Of a DNA stretch of 64,000 bases, positions 42,939-52,417 are shown in pieces (the stretch's first letter is position 1; every line of letters begins with the position of its first letter). This DNA comes from Neorhizobium sp. SOG26 (GTDB lineage: Bacteria > Pseudomonadota > Alphaproteobacteria > Rhizobiales > Rhizobiaceae), in the NCBI RefSeq assembly GCF_003491345.1, contig NZ_CP025513.1, positions 1 through 64,000 of the forward strand, in the 5' to 3' direction. The notes beneath the pieces are model-generated. The model did not search any database, had not been told where the DNA came from, and was given only the letters and a program-made list of their open reading frames with translations. The position numbers and the translations under genes were made by a program.

Positions 42939-43883
42939 GTGAAAGCACTGGCATCCCTTTCGGCATTTGTCGGGAAGACCTTTGCCGCCTGGGTCATTCT
43001 ATTTGCAGTCCTTGGTTTCTTTTTCCCCGATACGTTCAAGCAGTTCGGCCCATGGATCGTTACGCTGCTGGCGATCATCATGTTCGGCATGGGCCTGACG
43101 CTGTCGATCGAAGACTTTCGCGAAGTGGTAAAGCGCCCCTTCGACGTTGCAATCGGTGTCATCGGGCAGTTCCTGATCATGCCCCTGCTGGCAGTACTGC
43201 TGACGCAGATCATCCCGATGCCGGCGGAAGTTGCAGCCGGGGTGATCCTGGTTGGCTGTTGCCCCGGCGGCACCTCGTCCAATGTCATGACATACCTGTC
43301 GAAGGGTGACATCGCGCTTTCGGTTGCCTGCACCTCCGTCACCACCCTTGCAGCTCCCATCATCACGCCGTTTCTCGTCTGGATGTTTGCAAGTCAGTAT
43401 CTTCCGGTCGACGGCTGGGCGATGTTCCTGAGCATCGTCAAGGTCGTGCTCGTGCCGCTGGCCCTCGGCGCGCTCCTGCAGAAGCTCCTGCCGGGCGTGG
43501 TCAAGGCCGCGGTCCCTGCCCTGCCGCTCGTCAGCGTCATCGGCATCGTTCTCATCGTTGCCGCAGTCGTCGGCGCCTCTAAGGCTTCGATCGTGCAGTC
43601 CGGCCTGATGATTTTCGCCGTTGTCGTCCTTCACAACGGGCTCGGCTACGTGCTCGGCTTCTTTGCCGCGAAGGCCACGGGCCTTTCGCTGGCCAAGCGC
43701 AAGGCCATCGCCATAGAGGTCGGCATGCAGAACTCCGGCCTGGGTGCAGCACTGGCGACGGCCTATTTCTCGCCGCTTGCCGCGGTACCGAGCGCCATCT
43801 TCAGCGTCTGGCACAACATTTCCGGTGCCCTGCTGGCAAACTGGTTTGCCGGTCGCACCGAGGATGAGGCGATCCAGCCCTGA
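42939..43883 (+). CDS. Bile acid:sodium symporter (BASS) family transporter
   Basis: 314 aa, about 10 membrane helices. The family motif GCCPGGTSSNVMTYLSKGD (near 105-123) and EVGMQNSGLGAALA near 265-278 are present. GTG at 42939 has GGAG 7 bp upstream; a longer in-frame ATG reaches into the control region without a site. Relatives carry pantoate, 2-oxoacids or steroid acids with Na+. Substrate unknown. A terminator follows. Confidence 0.9.
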   Translation: MKALASLSAFVGKTFAAWVILFAVLGFFFPDTFKQFGPWIVTLLAIIMFGMGLTLSIEDFREVVKRPFDVAIGVIGQFLIMPLLAVLLTQIIPMPAEVAAGVILVGCCPGGTSSNVMTYLSKGDIALSVACTSVTTLAAPIITPFLVWMFASQYLPVDGWAMFLSIVKVVLVPLALGALLQKLLPGVVKAAVPALPLVSVIGIVLIVAAVVGASKASIVQSGLMIFAVVVLHNGLGYVLGFFAAKATGLSLAKRKAIAIEVGMQNSGLGAALATAYFSPLAAVPSAIFSVWHNISGALLANWFAGRTEDEAIQP

Positions 43884-43943
43884 CGAAACAAACGTGAGGT
43901 TGCGGTTTTGCACCCCACGTGCCACCATCCGGCTACCGGAACG

Positions 43944-43969
43944 ACCAGGTGCTTCGGTGCCTGGTTTTT
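43944..43969 (+). terminator. Rho-independent terminator of the BASS gene
   Basis: 9-bp stem (two G-U wobbles) with a TTCG tetraloop, followed by a five-T run counting the last stem base. Located 60 bp after the BASS stop and 38 bp before the next gene. Confidence 0.7.
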
Positions 43970-44007
43970 GACGTGATGCATGAGCATTCCTGCGGGAGGG
44001 GACTACC

Positions 44008-45420
44008 GTGACCGTTCTCAATGCCGTCATTGACTTCCTGAACACGATCTTCTGGGGTTACGTCCTCATCTACGGGCTGATCGCCGTCGGCATCTTTTTC
44101 ACCCTGCGCCTCGGCTTCATCCAGATTCGGCACTTCCCGGAGCTGTTCCGCTCGGTGATGCGCACACCAGAAAATGACACGAGCGGGATCACGCCGTTTC
44201 AGGCGCTCTGCACCAGCCTCGCTTCACGTGTGGGCACGGGCAATCTCGCGGGCGTTGCCGTGGCGCTTTCTTTGGGTGGCCCCGGAGCGCTGTTCTGGAT
44301 GTGGGTTGTTGCTGCGGTCGGCATGGCGACAGCTTATTCCGAAAGCGCGCTGGCGCAGCTTTACAAGGTCACCGACCACAACGGTCAATATCGCGGCGGA
44401 CCCGCCTTCTACATTTCGCGTGGCCTCAGGGCACCATGGGCGGGCGTCATCTTCTCGATCTGCCTCATCATCACCTTCGGCCTCGTCTTCAACGCCGTAC
44501 AGGCGAACTCGATTGCCGATGCTATGCAGGGTGCTTTCGGCGTCGAAAAGCTCTGGGTGGGGGTCGCGCTTGCGATACTGACCGGCATCGTGATCTTCGG
44601 CGGTATTCGGCAGATCGCCCAGGTTGCGGAATATGTCGTGCCGTTCATGGCGGTCGCTTATCTCGGCATGGCGCTTTACGTGGTCATTGCCAATATCACC
44701 GCGGTCCCGGGCGTAATCGCCCTCATCGTCAAGAGCGCCTTCGGCTTCGAGCAGGCCGCGGGCGGCGTCGCCGGGGCCATGCTGAACGGCATCAAGCGCG
44801 GACTGTTTTCCAATGAAGCCGGCATGGGGTCTGCCCCAAATATCGCCGCAGTAGCGACACCCTCGCCGCACCATCCGTCGAGCCAGGGCTTCGTGCAGGC
44901 CCTCGGTGTTTTCATCGACACGTTGCTGATCTGCACCGCGACCGGCATCCTGATCCTTCTCTCTGGCGTCATGACGACCGGTACTGAGCTCACGGGAACG
45001 CCGCTGACGCAGGAGGCAATGGTCGCGCATATCGGCGAGGCAGGCCGGTATTTTATTGCGGTTGCGATTTTCTTCTTCGCATTCACCTCGATCATCGGCA
45101 ACTACGCTTATTCGGAAAACGCGATGGTGTTCCTGAAGCTGGACAACAAGGGCAGCATCGGCGTGCTGCGGGCGCTGGTCCTGTTGATGGTGATCTGGGG
45201 CGCCTACACAACGGTTGCAGTCGTGTTCAACTTGGCAGACGCCACGATGGGACTGATGGCGTCCGTCAACCTCGTCGCCATCGTGTTGCTCTCAGGAACG
45301 GTTGCCAAGCTGACAAAAGACTATTTCGAACAGCGAAAGACGGGCGAGCCGCGGTTCAATCCTGAAGCCTATCCGGAACTGAAGGGGAAGATCGAACAGG
45401 CGATCTGGTCGGAAAAGTAA
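44008..45420 (+). CDS. Amino acid carrier, AGCS family (Na+:alanine/glycine symporter)
   Basis: 470 aa, about 11 membrane helices. Signature LASRVGTGNLAGVAVALSLGGPGALFW (split near 70-96) and the FSNEAGMGSAPNIAA motif (about 268-282) are diagnostic of AlsT/DagA proteins. GTG start at 44008 with GGGAGGGG upstream. Stands alone behind a terminator; convergent with the DUF930 gene. Confidence 0.94.
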   Translation: MTVLNAVIDFLNTIFWGYVLIYGLIAVGIFFTLRLGFIQIRHFPELFRSVMRTPENDTSGITPFQALCTSLASRVGTGNLAGVAVALSLGGPGALFWMWVVAAVGMATAYSESALAQLYKVTDHNGQYRGGPAFYISRGLRAPWAGVIFSICLIITFGLVFNAVQANSIADAMQGAFGVEKLWVGVALAILTGIVIFGGIRQIAQVAEYVVPFMAVAYLGMALYVVIANITAVPGVIALIVKSAFGFEQAAGGVAGAMLNGIKRGLFSNEAGMGSAPNIAAVATPSPHHPSSQGFVQALGVFIDTLLICTATGILILLSGVMTTGTELTGTPLTQEAMVAHIGEAGRYFIAVAIFFFAFTSIIGNYAYSENAMVFLKLDNKGSIGVLRALVLLMVIWGAYTTVAVVFNLADATMGLMASVNLVAIVLLSGTVAKLTKDYFEQRKTGEPRFNPEAYPELKGKIEQAIWSEK

Positions 45421-45447
45421 GCCGCGGCGCGCTTCGAGTAATTCGGC

Positions 45448-45849
45448 TCAGTCGTAGAGGTAGTACTGCGTCCACTCTTCGCGCGGGATCACCGGACCAA
45501 TCTTGTACTGGAGCTTGTGCGCATCGAGGTGCCTCGGCCCCGTCTCGCACAGGAAGGACAGGCGGTACCAGTTGCCATGGCTCCGGAGCACGGCACCTGG
45601 CGCCCTGATCAGGTTGTCGCTGACTGTCGGCTCGCTCAGCGAGTAAGCGATGACCTTGTCGACCTTGAAGTCCTTGTTCTCCTCGTTGATCCTCATCATG
45701 ACTTCAGTGTCACAGGTTTGTTCGAGCCGAGTCGCAGGATCAAGTTTCAGCAGCTGGCCGTTGAGTTTGTCATCCGTCAATGCCGTAGCGGCCTGCTCTG
45801 AACAGGCAATGGCAAGACCCGCGATGACAATGAGTTTTTTAAGCCTCAT
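45448..45849 (-). CDS. DUF930-family secreted protein
   Basis: 133 aa. Signal peptide at the N-terminus (about 1-23, cleavage near ATA-LT). The domain holds LDPATRLEQTCDTEVMMRI, a DKVIAYSL strand and two further cysteines expected to pair in the periplasm. DUF930 is a largely rhizobial family of unknown function. ATG at 45849. Confidence 0.78.
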   Translation of the reverse strand: MRLKKLIVIAGLAIACSEQAATALTDDKLNGQLLKLDPATRLEQTCDTEVMMRINEENKDFKVDKVIAYSLSEPTVSDNLIRAPGAVLRSHGNWYRLSFLCETGPRHLDAHKLQYKIGPVIPREEWTQYYLYD

Positions 45850-45992
45850 TGGTCGATCTCCAGATTCTTATGTGAGCTCAGCGTGGAACAAGGGTTCTAT
45901 GGCCGCGGGGGCGTGACCGTGTCAACCGCGTGAGAGTGTTCCCGGATGCCGATTGCGTTACCACAGGAATAGAGACCAACAAGTGCCGCAAG

Positions 45993-47042
45993 TTAGGGCG
46001 CCGGTTGACCGGAAACGACAGGATTGACCGGCAGCCGCCGACGCTTGACGAAACGCTGGATCGGCTTCTCGACCATCTCATAGGCCACAACGCCCACGAA
46101 AACGCCTGCGAATGTTCCGACCGCTACGATGACCACGGGTGGAACGCCGAGGTGGAGCCCAGCCTTGACCACGACGGCCAGCGCCAGCGTATGCCAGAGG
46201 TAGATCGAGTAGGAGGCGTCGCCGAGATAGGTCAGGATCGGCAGGCTGGGTAGCCAACCTGCTTTCTCCAGCGCCAGCACCCCTGCCAACAGAAGAGCAG
46301 CGAGCGGGCCGCAACTCCACGCGTCGAATCCAAGGCGCAAGATCTCGATGGCCGCGAAGCCACCGATCGCGATAACGATCATCGTCACGCCGATGACTTT
46401 GGGTGGGAGCATGCCCTTCAGCCACAGTTGCGCAAGGCAGGCTCCGGCGGCAAACTCAAGGACCAGCGGGTTTGTGTAGAAGCGCACCAGCGGGTTTGGG
46501 TCCGCGGCAAAACTATCGATTGCGACCAGGAGGAGCAGCGAGCCTGTGAGCAACGGCAGTTGCTGCCTCGCAGGGGCCAACAGGACTGCTGCAAACACAA
46601 GATAGAAGAAGATCTCGTAGTTCAGGGTCCACCCCTGCACCAGAACAGGCCAAAGGTGACCACCGTTTGGAGACGACACTGGGATAAAGAGAAACGAGCC
46701 GATGGCGTGCAGCGGTTCGATGATGAGGTTCGGAAAAAGGCCAACGGCTGCGCCCGCAATCATGATCATCGTGACAAGCCAGTAGCTCGGCGCGATGCGG
46801 AGCAACCTGTCGCGCAGGAAAGACAGCGGTTTCACCGGTCGCCGGGCGCTCATCACCATCATGATGAAGCCGCTGACAACGAAGAAGACGTCGACGCCCG
46901 CGGCACCGATGTTGAAATGCAGCCCGGTGCGTTCCGCGGCATGGAAAACGACGACTGCGGTTGCCGCGAAGGCGCGCAAATACTGGATGCCGTAGAGCGT
47001 CTTCATCGGCCGATTGTTTTGCTGAGGCTGTGGCGAAGACAT
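45993..47042 (-). CDS. exoZ: ExoZ, succinoglycan O-acetyltransferase
   Basis: 349 aa acyltransferase-3 family membrane protein with about 10 helices. The N-terminal LYGIQYLRAFAATAVVVFHA carries the family His; FFVVSGFIM and a late YLGDASYSIYLWH are typical. By family and position it adds acetyl groups to the succinoglycan octasaccharide in the inner membrane. ATG at 47042, 4 bp after the exoQ stop. Last gene of the exoY-F-Q-Z run. Confidence 0.88.
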   Translation of the reverse strand: MSSPQPQQNNRPMKTLYGIQYLRAFAATAVVVFHAAERTGLHFNIGAAGVDVFFVVSGFIMMVMSARRPVKPLSFLRDRLLRIAPSYWLVTMIMIAGAAVGLFPNLIIEPLHAIGSFLFIPVSSPNGGHLWPVLVQGWTLNYEIFFYLVFAAVLLAPARQQLPLLTGSLLLLVAIDSFAADPNPLVRFYTNPLVLEFAAGACLAQLWLKGMLPPKVIGVTMIVIAIGGFAAIEILRLGFDAWSCGPLAALLLAGVLALEKAGWLPSLPILTYLGDASYSIYLWHTLALAVVVKAGLHLGVPPVVIVAVGTFAGVFVGVVAYEMVEKPIQRFVKRRRLPVNPVVSGQPAP

Positions 47043-47046
47043 CAGA

Positions 47047-48327
47047 TCACCCAAGGCCGATACGGATCTGGCCGAGCTTTGGCTTTGCGAGTTCGCGTGC
47101 GGGAACCGGCTCCTGCTGTCTTTGCCGAAGCGTCAATCGGCCCGCGGCGAAATAGAGCAGGAAGGAGCCGACATGGTAAGGGTGCATCACATCGATCTCG
47201 ACAAAGGATCGGACAATCAGCAGGGCGGTCAGGAGGAAGAGGAGAGAGGCACCCTGGCTGCGGTCTAGGACCAGCAGTTGTCGAAAATGGCCCGCTGCGG
47301 TGCGCAACAGGACAAAGACCAGGAAAAGGGTGCCAATCAGCCCCGTCTCCACCATCGTCTCGATATAGGTGTTGTGGAAATGGAAGCCGCTTCGCGAGGC
47401 AATGAAGAAGTCGTCCCAGAGGCGCTCGGCATCCGGAAAACCCGGAACCCAGTAGCCTTGATAGCCTACTCCGACCCAGGGAGAAGCTCCAATTGCCTCG
47501 ATCCCCTGCTGCCATAGATAGGTGCGGCCGGTCAGCGTCGAATCCTTGCCGAAGATCCCCAGCACGGCATCCATCCCCCCCGCCTGAAGCGCAAAGGCGA
47601 TGCCACCGATGGCAAAGATCGTGCCGGCTAGAATGAGAAGTCGCCGCTGCCGCGGAGACACCTGGCCGATCATCTGCATGCCGATGCCCAGGCCGATGAT
47701 CGCAGCGGTGGTGATGACGGAGGTTGCGGATTGGGATGCCAGAAGTGAGTAGGCGGAAATGAGGCCAACGCTTCCGGAGAGCGCCAGCCAGATGCCACGG
47801 GCCCGGAAGACGAAACAGGTCGCGAAGGTGAACAACACGCCGAGCGAGGCATAAAGACCAAGCTGGTTCTTCGATGAGAAGGCACCGACGAAGCTGTAGG
47901 TACCGTCAAGCGGATCGTAGTGATAGCTCCCGACCAGCAGCGAATACATCAGCACCACGGCGCAGCCGAGCATGGCGCCGCGCGACAGCGTCTGTGGGGC
48001 AAGTACCTGCACCGCAATCAGGGCGCAAACGATGTGGGTCAGGTACTGGATCGACGCGCGTAGCGAGATCGACGGCGCGGCCGACCAGAAACTCGACAGG
48101 AAACAGATCACCGCGAAGGCGAAGATCCAGCCATACCGGGCGTACGGGCCGAGCACCCTCCTGTAATCCACCAGCACCAGTGGAAACCAGAGCGCGTAAT
48201 ATAGAAGGATGGATACCGGGCCGAACCGGGTGGAATAGGCGAAGACGAAAAGCGACAGCGCGACGGCGCCAAGCCCAAAGGCCTGGTTACGATCCGGATT
48301 GACGAGTATCGCTTTGGCAATCTTCAT
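47047..48327 (-). CDS. exoQ: ExoQ, succinoglycan polymerase (Wzy/O-antigen ligase family)
   Basis: 426 aa, about 11 membrane helices, with the large periplasmic loop and Wzy_C features: GAFSSKNQLGLYASLG, a LTGRTYLW segment and FHFHNTYIETMVETGLIG (near 325-342). Polymerises lipid-linked octasaccharide repeat units into high-molecular-weight succinoglycan. Starts 7 bp after the exoF stop. Order exoY-F-Q-Z equals that of S. meliloti. Confidence 0.92.
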   Translation of the reverse strand: MKIAKAILVNPDRNQAFGLGAVALSLFVFAYSTRFGPVSILLYYALWFPLVLVDYRRVLGPYARYGWIFAFAVICFLSSFWSAAPSISLRASIQYLTHIVCALIAVQVLAPQTLSRGAMLGCAVVLMYSLLVGSYHYDPLDGTYSFVGAFSSKNQLGLYASLGVLFTFATCFVFRARGIWLALSGSVGLISAYSLLASQSATSVITTAAIIGLGIGMQMIGQVSPRQRRLLILAGTIFAIGGIAFALQAGGMDAVLGIFGKDSTLTGRTYLWQQGIEAIGASPWVGVGYQGYWVPGFPDAERLWDDFFIASRSGFHFHNTYIETMVETGLIGTLFLVFVLLRTAAGHFRQLLVLDRSQGASLLFLLTALLIVRSFVEIDVMHPYHVGSFLLYFAAGRLTLRQRQQEPVPARELAKPKLGQIRIGLG

Positions 48328-48334
48328 GCGCGTC

Positions 48335-49588
48335 TCACTGCATCAGCAGTTCGGAGGCGACCTTGACCACGTCTCCGGGCTTAAGAGGCGTCGTTTCCTC
48401 CACCGGCACTTCCTTCGGTCCTTCGCCTTTATCGCGAACCACGACGTATTTGATGGTCGCCTTGGTGGCGTCGAACTTCAGCGCTTCCGCCGATTGCGCC
48501 AGCGCCTCGGACATCAACTGCCTGCTGGTGTTGAGTTCCAGCTCCAGCCTTTCGAGTTCCGCCTCGGTGTCCTGCAACTCCTTGGCGCGCTGCGCCTCCC
48601 AGTCGTTGCGCAGGTTGATCTCGTCTTGGTTCGCCTTGCTGATATCCTGCTTGGCGCGCAGCGACGCCGTGTCGATGTCGAGCAGCGTCGATTCCACCTC
48701 GGCTGTCCGTTCTTCGATCGAAAGGCGCCGCTGGCTTGTCGCCAGCCCCTGCTCGCTGAGGCGAGAGATCCGCTCGCGGTCCTTCTGGACCATGGCCAGT
48801 TGTTCCTTCTGCGTCTCCGCCTTCTGGCTAAGCGACTTCACCTCGCTCTCGAGCAGCTCACGAAGATCCGAGAGCGCCTTCAGTTGCAGTTCGTAACGCT
48901 GGCGTCGTGACTTCATCAGCGAGGTCTCGCTCGCCAGCAGCGCCTGCGCATTCGGCACCTTTTCCAGCGCCGCTGGCATGGCGATTTCTTCGGCGCCGTC
49001 GACCTCGGCAAGAAGTCGCGCCTTTCGCGCAAGCAGCCGGCCGCGTTCGCTGCCGTAAACGGCGGATTTGCCGCTGGCGTTGATGAAGTCACGCGCAAAG
49101 CGCTGGCCGGCGTCCGAGCGGCGAAGACCACCGGCAAGGCTCACCGCCTTGAGCACGGTCATGCCGGGCACATAGGCATATTCTCCAGGCGTCGTGACGT
49201 CTCCGGTCAGATAGACAGGCCGGAACTTGGCGATTTCGACAGAGGCCGATGGCTCGGTTCGAAGAGCGAACTGCGCCTGTAGCCGCTGGCCGATTTCCTT
49301 GGCAACCTCCGCCGTCGTCTTGCCGGCCACCTGAAGCTCACCGATGAAGGGTATGGCGATTGCGCCGCCGGGACCAACGGCATAATCGCCACCGATGACG
49401 CCCCAGTCCCTGACAGTACCTTCGGCTGCCTTCCACTCAGCGACGCGGATTCTCACCTGATCCATGACGCCGAGATGATAGACGTTATCCTCGGCATGCA
49501 CGGGGGAAAGCGACGTGAGGGCCAATCCGGCAACCATGACACCGATGAAGGCCATGGTTCGACGCGATGCAGGCGTCTTTGTGCGCAT
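48335..49588 (-). CDS. exoF: ExoF, outer-membrane polysaccharide export protein
   Basis: 417 aa. Signal peptide about 1-32 (cleavage near VHA-ED). Wza-type poly-export domain with YHLGVMDQVRIRVAEW and a second SLBB-like part, then a long coiled coil (about 190-350) rich in Glu, Leu and Arg. ATG at 49588 chosen for the AGGAAA site and signal peptide. Forms, with ExoP, the export channel for succinoglycan. Length matches S. meliloti ExoF (421 aa by recall). Confidence 0.92.
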   Translation of the reverse strand: MRTKTPASRRTMAFIGVMVAGLALTSLSPVHAEDNVYHLGVMDQVRIRVAEWKAAEGTVRDWGVIGGDYAVGPGGAIAIPFIGELQVAGKTTAEVAKEIGQRLQAQFALRTEPSASVEIAKFRPVYLTGDVTTPGEYAYVPGMTVLKAVSLAGGLRRSDAGQRFARDFINASGKSAVYGSERGRLLARKARLLAEVDGAEEIAMPAALEKVPNAQALLASETSLMKSRRQRYELQLKALSDLRELLESEVKSLSQKAETQKEQLAMVQKDRERISRLSEQGLATSQRRLSIEERTAEVESTLLDIDTASLRAKQDISKANQDEINLRNDWEAQRAKELQDTEAELERLELELNTSRQLMSEALAQSAEALKFDATKATIKYVVVRDKGEGPKEVPVEETTPLKPGDVVKVASELLMQ

Positions 49589-49679
49589 CTTGTTTCCTAG
49601 CCTCTTATCTTGCGAGACAAGGCGGGATGACGTCATCTCCGCCGAAGAACTGCGGCTCGGGGCGAGCCGTCTTACTGCC

Positions 49680-50360
49680 TCAGTAGCTTCCGCGTGACAG
49701 GCACACGGCGGGGATAGTCTTGGCGATGATCAGGAGGTCCTGAACAAGCGACCAATTTTGTACGTACTGCGTGTCGAACGCGATGCGGCTCTCGTAGGAG
49801 ACATCGTTGCGCCCACTGATCTGCCAAAGCCCGGTCAAACCAGGACGGGTGCTGAGATAGTAGATTGCGTCTGCGTCATAGATGTTGAGCTCCTCATCCA
49901 CCACGGGACGCGGCCCAACGACGCTCATGTCGCCACGCAGGATGTTGATGAGCTGTGGTAGTTCATCCAGGCTCAGCTTGCGCAACACAGCACCAACCGC
50001 GGTCACCCGCGGATCATCCCGCAGTTTGCGGGTCTTTCGCCACTCCTCGGCGGCCGATGGATTGGCCTTGAGGTAAGCGCGCAGCACTTCGTCGCCGTTC
50101 ATCACCATGGTGCGGAACTTGAGGCAATGGAAGTACCGGCCGTTGTGGCCCACCCTGCGGTGCCCATAGAAGATCGAACCTCCGTCCGAAAACTTCACGA
50201 GCGCCATGATCAGAAGAAAGATCGGGCTGAATATGATCAACGCTGCCAGCGCAGCGGTGATGTCAAAGCTGCGTTTTGCAACTCCTCCGGTGGCAAGGCT
50301 TAAAGAAGCCTCCCCGGCGTCCATGAACGGCAATCCGGCCGAACGTGTCGCTAACTTCAT
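49680..50360 (-). CDS. exoY: ExoY, undecaprenyl-phosphate galactose phosphotransferase
   Basis: 226 aa, the length recalled for S. meliloti ExoY. One membrane helix (about 35-55), [50 protein letters not shown] (split) and the C-terminus [12 protein letters not shown] agree with that protein. Transfers galactose-1-phosphate to the lipid carrier, the first step of the repeat unit, and is the target of ExoX inhibition. The 690-bp region upstream should hold its promoter. Confidence 0.96.
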   Translation of the reverse strand: MKLATRSAGLPFMDAGEASLSLATGGVAKRSFDITAALAALIIFSPIFLLIMALVKFSDGGSIFYGHRRVGHNGRYFHCLKFRTMVMNGDEVLRAYLKANPSAAEEWRKTRKLRDDPRVTAVGAVLRKLSLDELPQLINILRGDMSVVGPRPVVDEELNIYDADAIYYLSTRPGLTGLWQISGRNDVSYESRIAFDTQYVQNWSLVQDLLIIAKTIPAVCLSRGSY

Positions 50361-51050
50361 AGAATGACTCCATGCTACGGGTGCGATTGTGTCGGTTGCC
50401 TTGCGGCGGTTCGTTCGTGTCAGAGGGAATGATAAGTCTGTGGTCGCAATTTGGTAGGACTGTGAATTTTTCGAAACAGCGCCGGCGTCGCGAATTTTGC
50501 GGCATGAGAGCGTGGCCGCGATAGCAGTTGCAAGTGCAGCACCCGTGGCTGTCGCCTAGGAACCAAGTCAGGCGTCAGGACAGTTCACTTGAGCTCGTAT
50601 GAATTGATGCTCGTCTTTCCTCGCAATACGCTGGGAGACTTACGCCCCCTCTCATGTCTAGAGCCATTTCGTCTTCGGGCGCTCATGCGAGAAGCACGCT
50701 TTACAATCCGCTGCATGATCTTTGTGCAGTGCAATACATTGCTGCGCCGCGATAGTTGCGGCTACACCCGCTACCCCTTGGAAACAAAAGTTGATCAGCA
50801 CGTTCCGGATTGGGTCAATCCGGGCCCGCCTCGGCTACCGGATTGGGCGGAATTGTGGCACAGATGGGGCATAACATGCGCTCACAGCCTCTCCAGGGTG
50901 GCCCCGGATAACGTGAAACTTACCAAAGTTTCATCAGTTGGAGGCATAATCGGCTGCTGAACCTGTGTACCTATTGAGCTCGATATGTTTCAATAAGTGA
51001 AGAGGAGCCAACAGACGATCCAAGATCTGCGTCTCCGGGAGGACGAATCT
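50361..51050. promoter_or_regulatory. exoY-exoX divergent control region
   Basis: 690 bp with no convincing gene. In the studied rhizobia the exoY and exoX genes are controlled from this interval. A 20-bp palindrome TGAAACTT-ACCA-AAGTTTCA lies at 50914-50933, and GCAAT-ac-ATTGC at about 50731-50742. The short reading frame over 50589-50960 has no ribosome site and no family. Bound factor unknown. Confidence 0.55.
50914..50933. promoter_or_regulatory. Operator-like palindrome upstream of exoX
   Basis: Perfect 8-bp arms (TGAAACTT / AAGTTTCA) with a 4-bp spacer, about 118 bp before the exoX start. Size and symmetry fit a dimeric regulator site. Not recognised as a known MucR, ChvI or ExpR box. 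Confidence 0.45.
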
Positions 51051-51320
51051 ATGTATGCGCCGCGCGTCTTTCTTAGCATGATCTGTGTCTTGCTGGTGTT
51101 CGCCGTGGCAGCTTACTGGCAGAGCGGCTCCCTCTCGGCCACGTTGCTTGGAACAATTGTCTGCGCAATCCTGCTCCAGGTGGGATACTTTATCGGGATC
51201 GTCTATCTGGTTCGCCAGGAGAAGCGGCAACGCCATCACACGGCTGATTCGCCTCTCGCCCAGCGGACGGGAGATGCGCCGGCTGCCGATGATCTCCCGG
51301 CCGACATCGCGCGCCATTAA
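51051..51320 (+). CDS. exoX: ExoX, small membrane repressor of succinoglycan synthesis
   Basis: 89 aa. Two membrane helices (about 7-24 and 31-50, with QVGYFIGIVYLVRQEKR at the end) and a hydrophilic tail. Starts MYAPRVF like S. meliloti ExoX. ATG at 51051 with GGAGG 8 bp upstream; the longer frame to 50997 lacks a site. ExoX lowers succinoglycan output by acting on ExoY after translation. Faces exoY across the control region and precedes exoU. Confidence 0.9.
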   Translation: MYAPRVFLSMICVLLVFAVAAYWQSGSLSATLLGTIVCAILLQVGYFIGIVYLVRQEKRQRHHTADSPLAQRTGDAPAADDLPADIARH

Positions 51321-51415
51321 ACGGCAAAGATCGCGCTCAAAATAGCCTCCTTCCACATCGAGGTCATGTTCCTAGCTTCTAGTGATGTCGCAAGACATCC
51401 TGAGAGAGGGCAGAA

Positions 51416-52417
51416 ATGGCCGAACATGATCCCAATGCAATCTGCGTCATCATCGCTGCGAAGAACGCCGCGTCCACGATAACGACAGCGATCCATTCTG
51501 CGCTTGCCCAGCCTGGCGTAGCGGAGGTGGTTGTGGTGGATGATGCTTCAACGGATAAAACGGCCACCGTCGCGGAAGCAGCCAACGATGATCAGAACCG
51601 CGTCCGGGTGATCTCGTTGCCAGTCAACCGGGGGCCAGCCGCGGCCCGCAACATCGCGATTGCAAACTCGAGCGCGCCGTTGATTGCGATCCTGGATGCC
51701 GACGATTTCTTCTTTCCCGGCCGCTTTGAGGCCATGCTGCAACACCGGGACTGGGATCTGATCGCTGACAATATCGCCTTCACCAGAAACGCAAAACCGC
51801 CGCGCAGCCCGCAGGCCTTCCAGCCGCGGGCGCGTTCCCTCTCTACGCTTGAATTCATCGAAGGAAATATCAGCCAGCCAGGCGTGCGGCGCGGCGAGAT
51901 AGGGTTCCTGAAGCCGGTCATGCGCCGAAGCTTTCTGGAAAAACGTCAGCTCGGCTACAACGAGAACCTTCGGCTTGGTGAAGATTACGACCTTTATCTA
52001 CGCGCGCTGGTGAAGGGGGCGCGCTACACGGTGATCGAACACGTTGGATATGGCGCCGTCGTGCGGGCAGATTCGCTAAGCGGCCAGCACAGGACGGAAG
52101 ACCTCCAGCGTCTCTATCAGGTTGATGCCGACGTGCGTGCGACACCCGGACTGCCGTCCGAAGTTGCCTCCGCGCTTAAGCGCCATGAGCAACACATTCG
52201 CGGGCGCTACAATCTGCGCGCTTTCCTCGACAGCAAAAAACGGGGCGGCATGACGGAGGCGCTAGCTTTCGCTATCAAGCATCCATTTGCCATGCCTTCC
52301 ATCGCAGCAGGAATCTTACGCGACAAGACGCAGCGCTACCGCCCGAAGCCGCCAGATGCAGCTCCGGAAACCGGCTTCAGATACTTGATGATCGGCGTTG
52401 CCGCGGCTCAGAAATAG
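51416..52417 (+). CDS. exoU: ExoU, family-2 glucosyltransferase of succinoglycan synthesis
   Basis: 333 aa GT-A enzyme. CVIIAAKNAASTI near 10-22, the VVVVDDASTD donor-site motif (38-47), DADDFFFPGRFEAM (94-107, DxD) and LGEDYDLYLR near 182-191 are visible. By position and family it adds a side-chain glucose (the ExoU step). RBS AGAGAGGG. Its last 10 bp overlap the convergent exoV end. Confidence 0.9.
   Translation: MAEHDPNAICVIIAAKNAASTITTAIHSALAQPGVAEVVVVDDASTDKTATVAEAANDDQNRVRVISLPVNRGPAAARNIAIANSSAPLIAILDADDFFFPGRFEAMLQHRDWDLIADNIAFTRNAKPPRSPQAFQPRARSLSTLEFIEGNISQPGVRRGEIGFLKPVMRRSFLEKRQLGYNENLRLGEDYDLYLRALVKGARYTVIEHVGYGAVVRADSLSGQHRTEDLQRLYQVDADVRATPGLPSEVASALKRHEQHIRGRYNLRAFLDSKKRGGMTEALAFAIKHPFAMPSIAAGILRDKTQRYRPKPPDAAPETGFRYLMIGVAAAQK

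Noticed and set aside
50589-50960. A 123-codon plus-strand frame in the exoY-exoX interval
   Set aside because: Cys- and Arg-rich composition unlike its neighbours, no ribosome site, no known family, and it covers the region expected to hold regulatory sites.
51384-51399. GATGTC-GCAA-GACATC inverted repeat upstream of exoU
   Set aside because: Only 6-bp arms, no T-run and no link to a known site; expected by chance in a window of this size.
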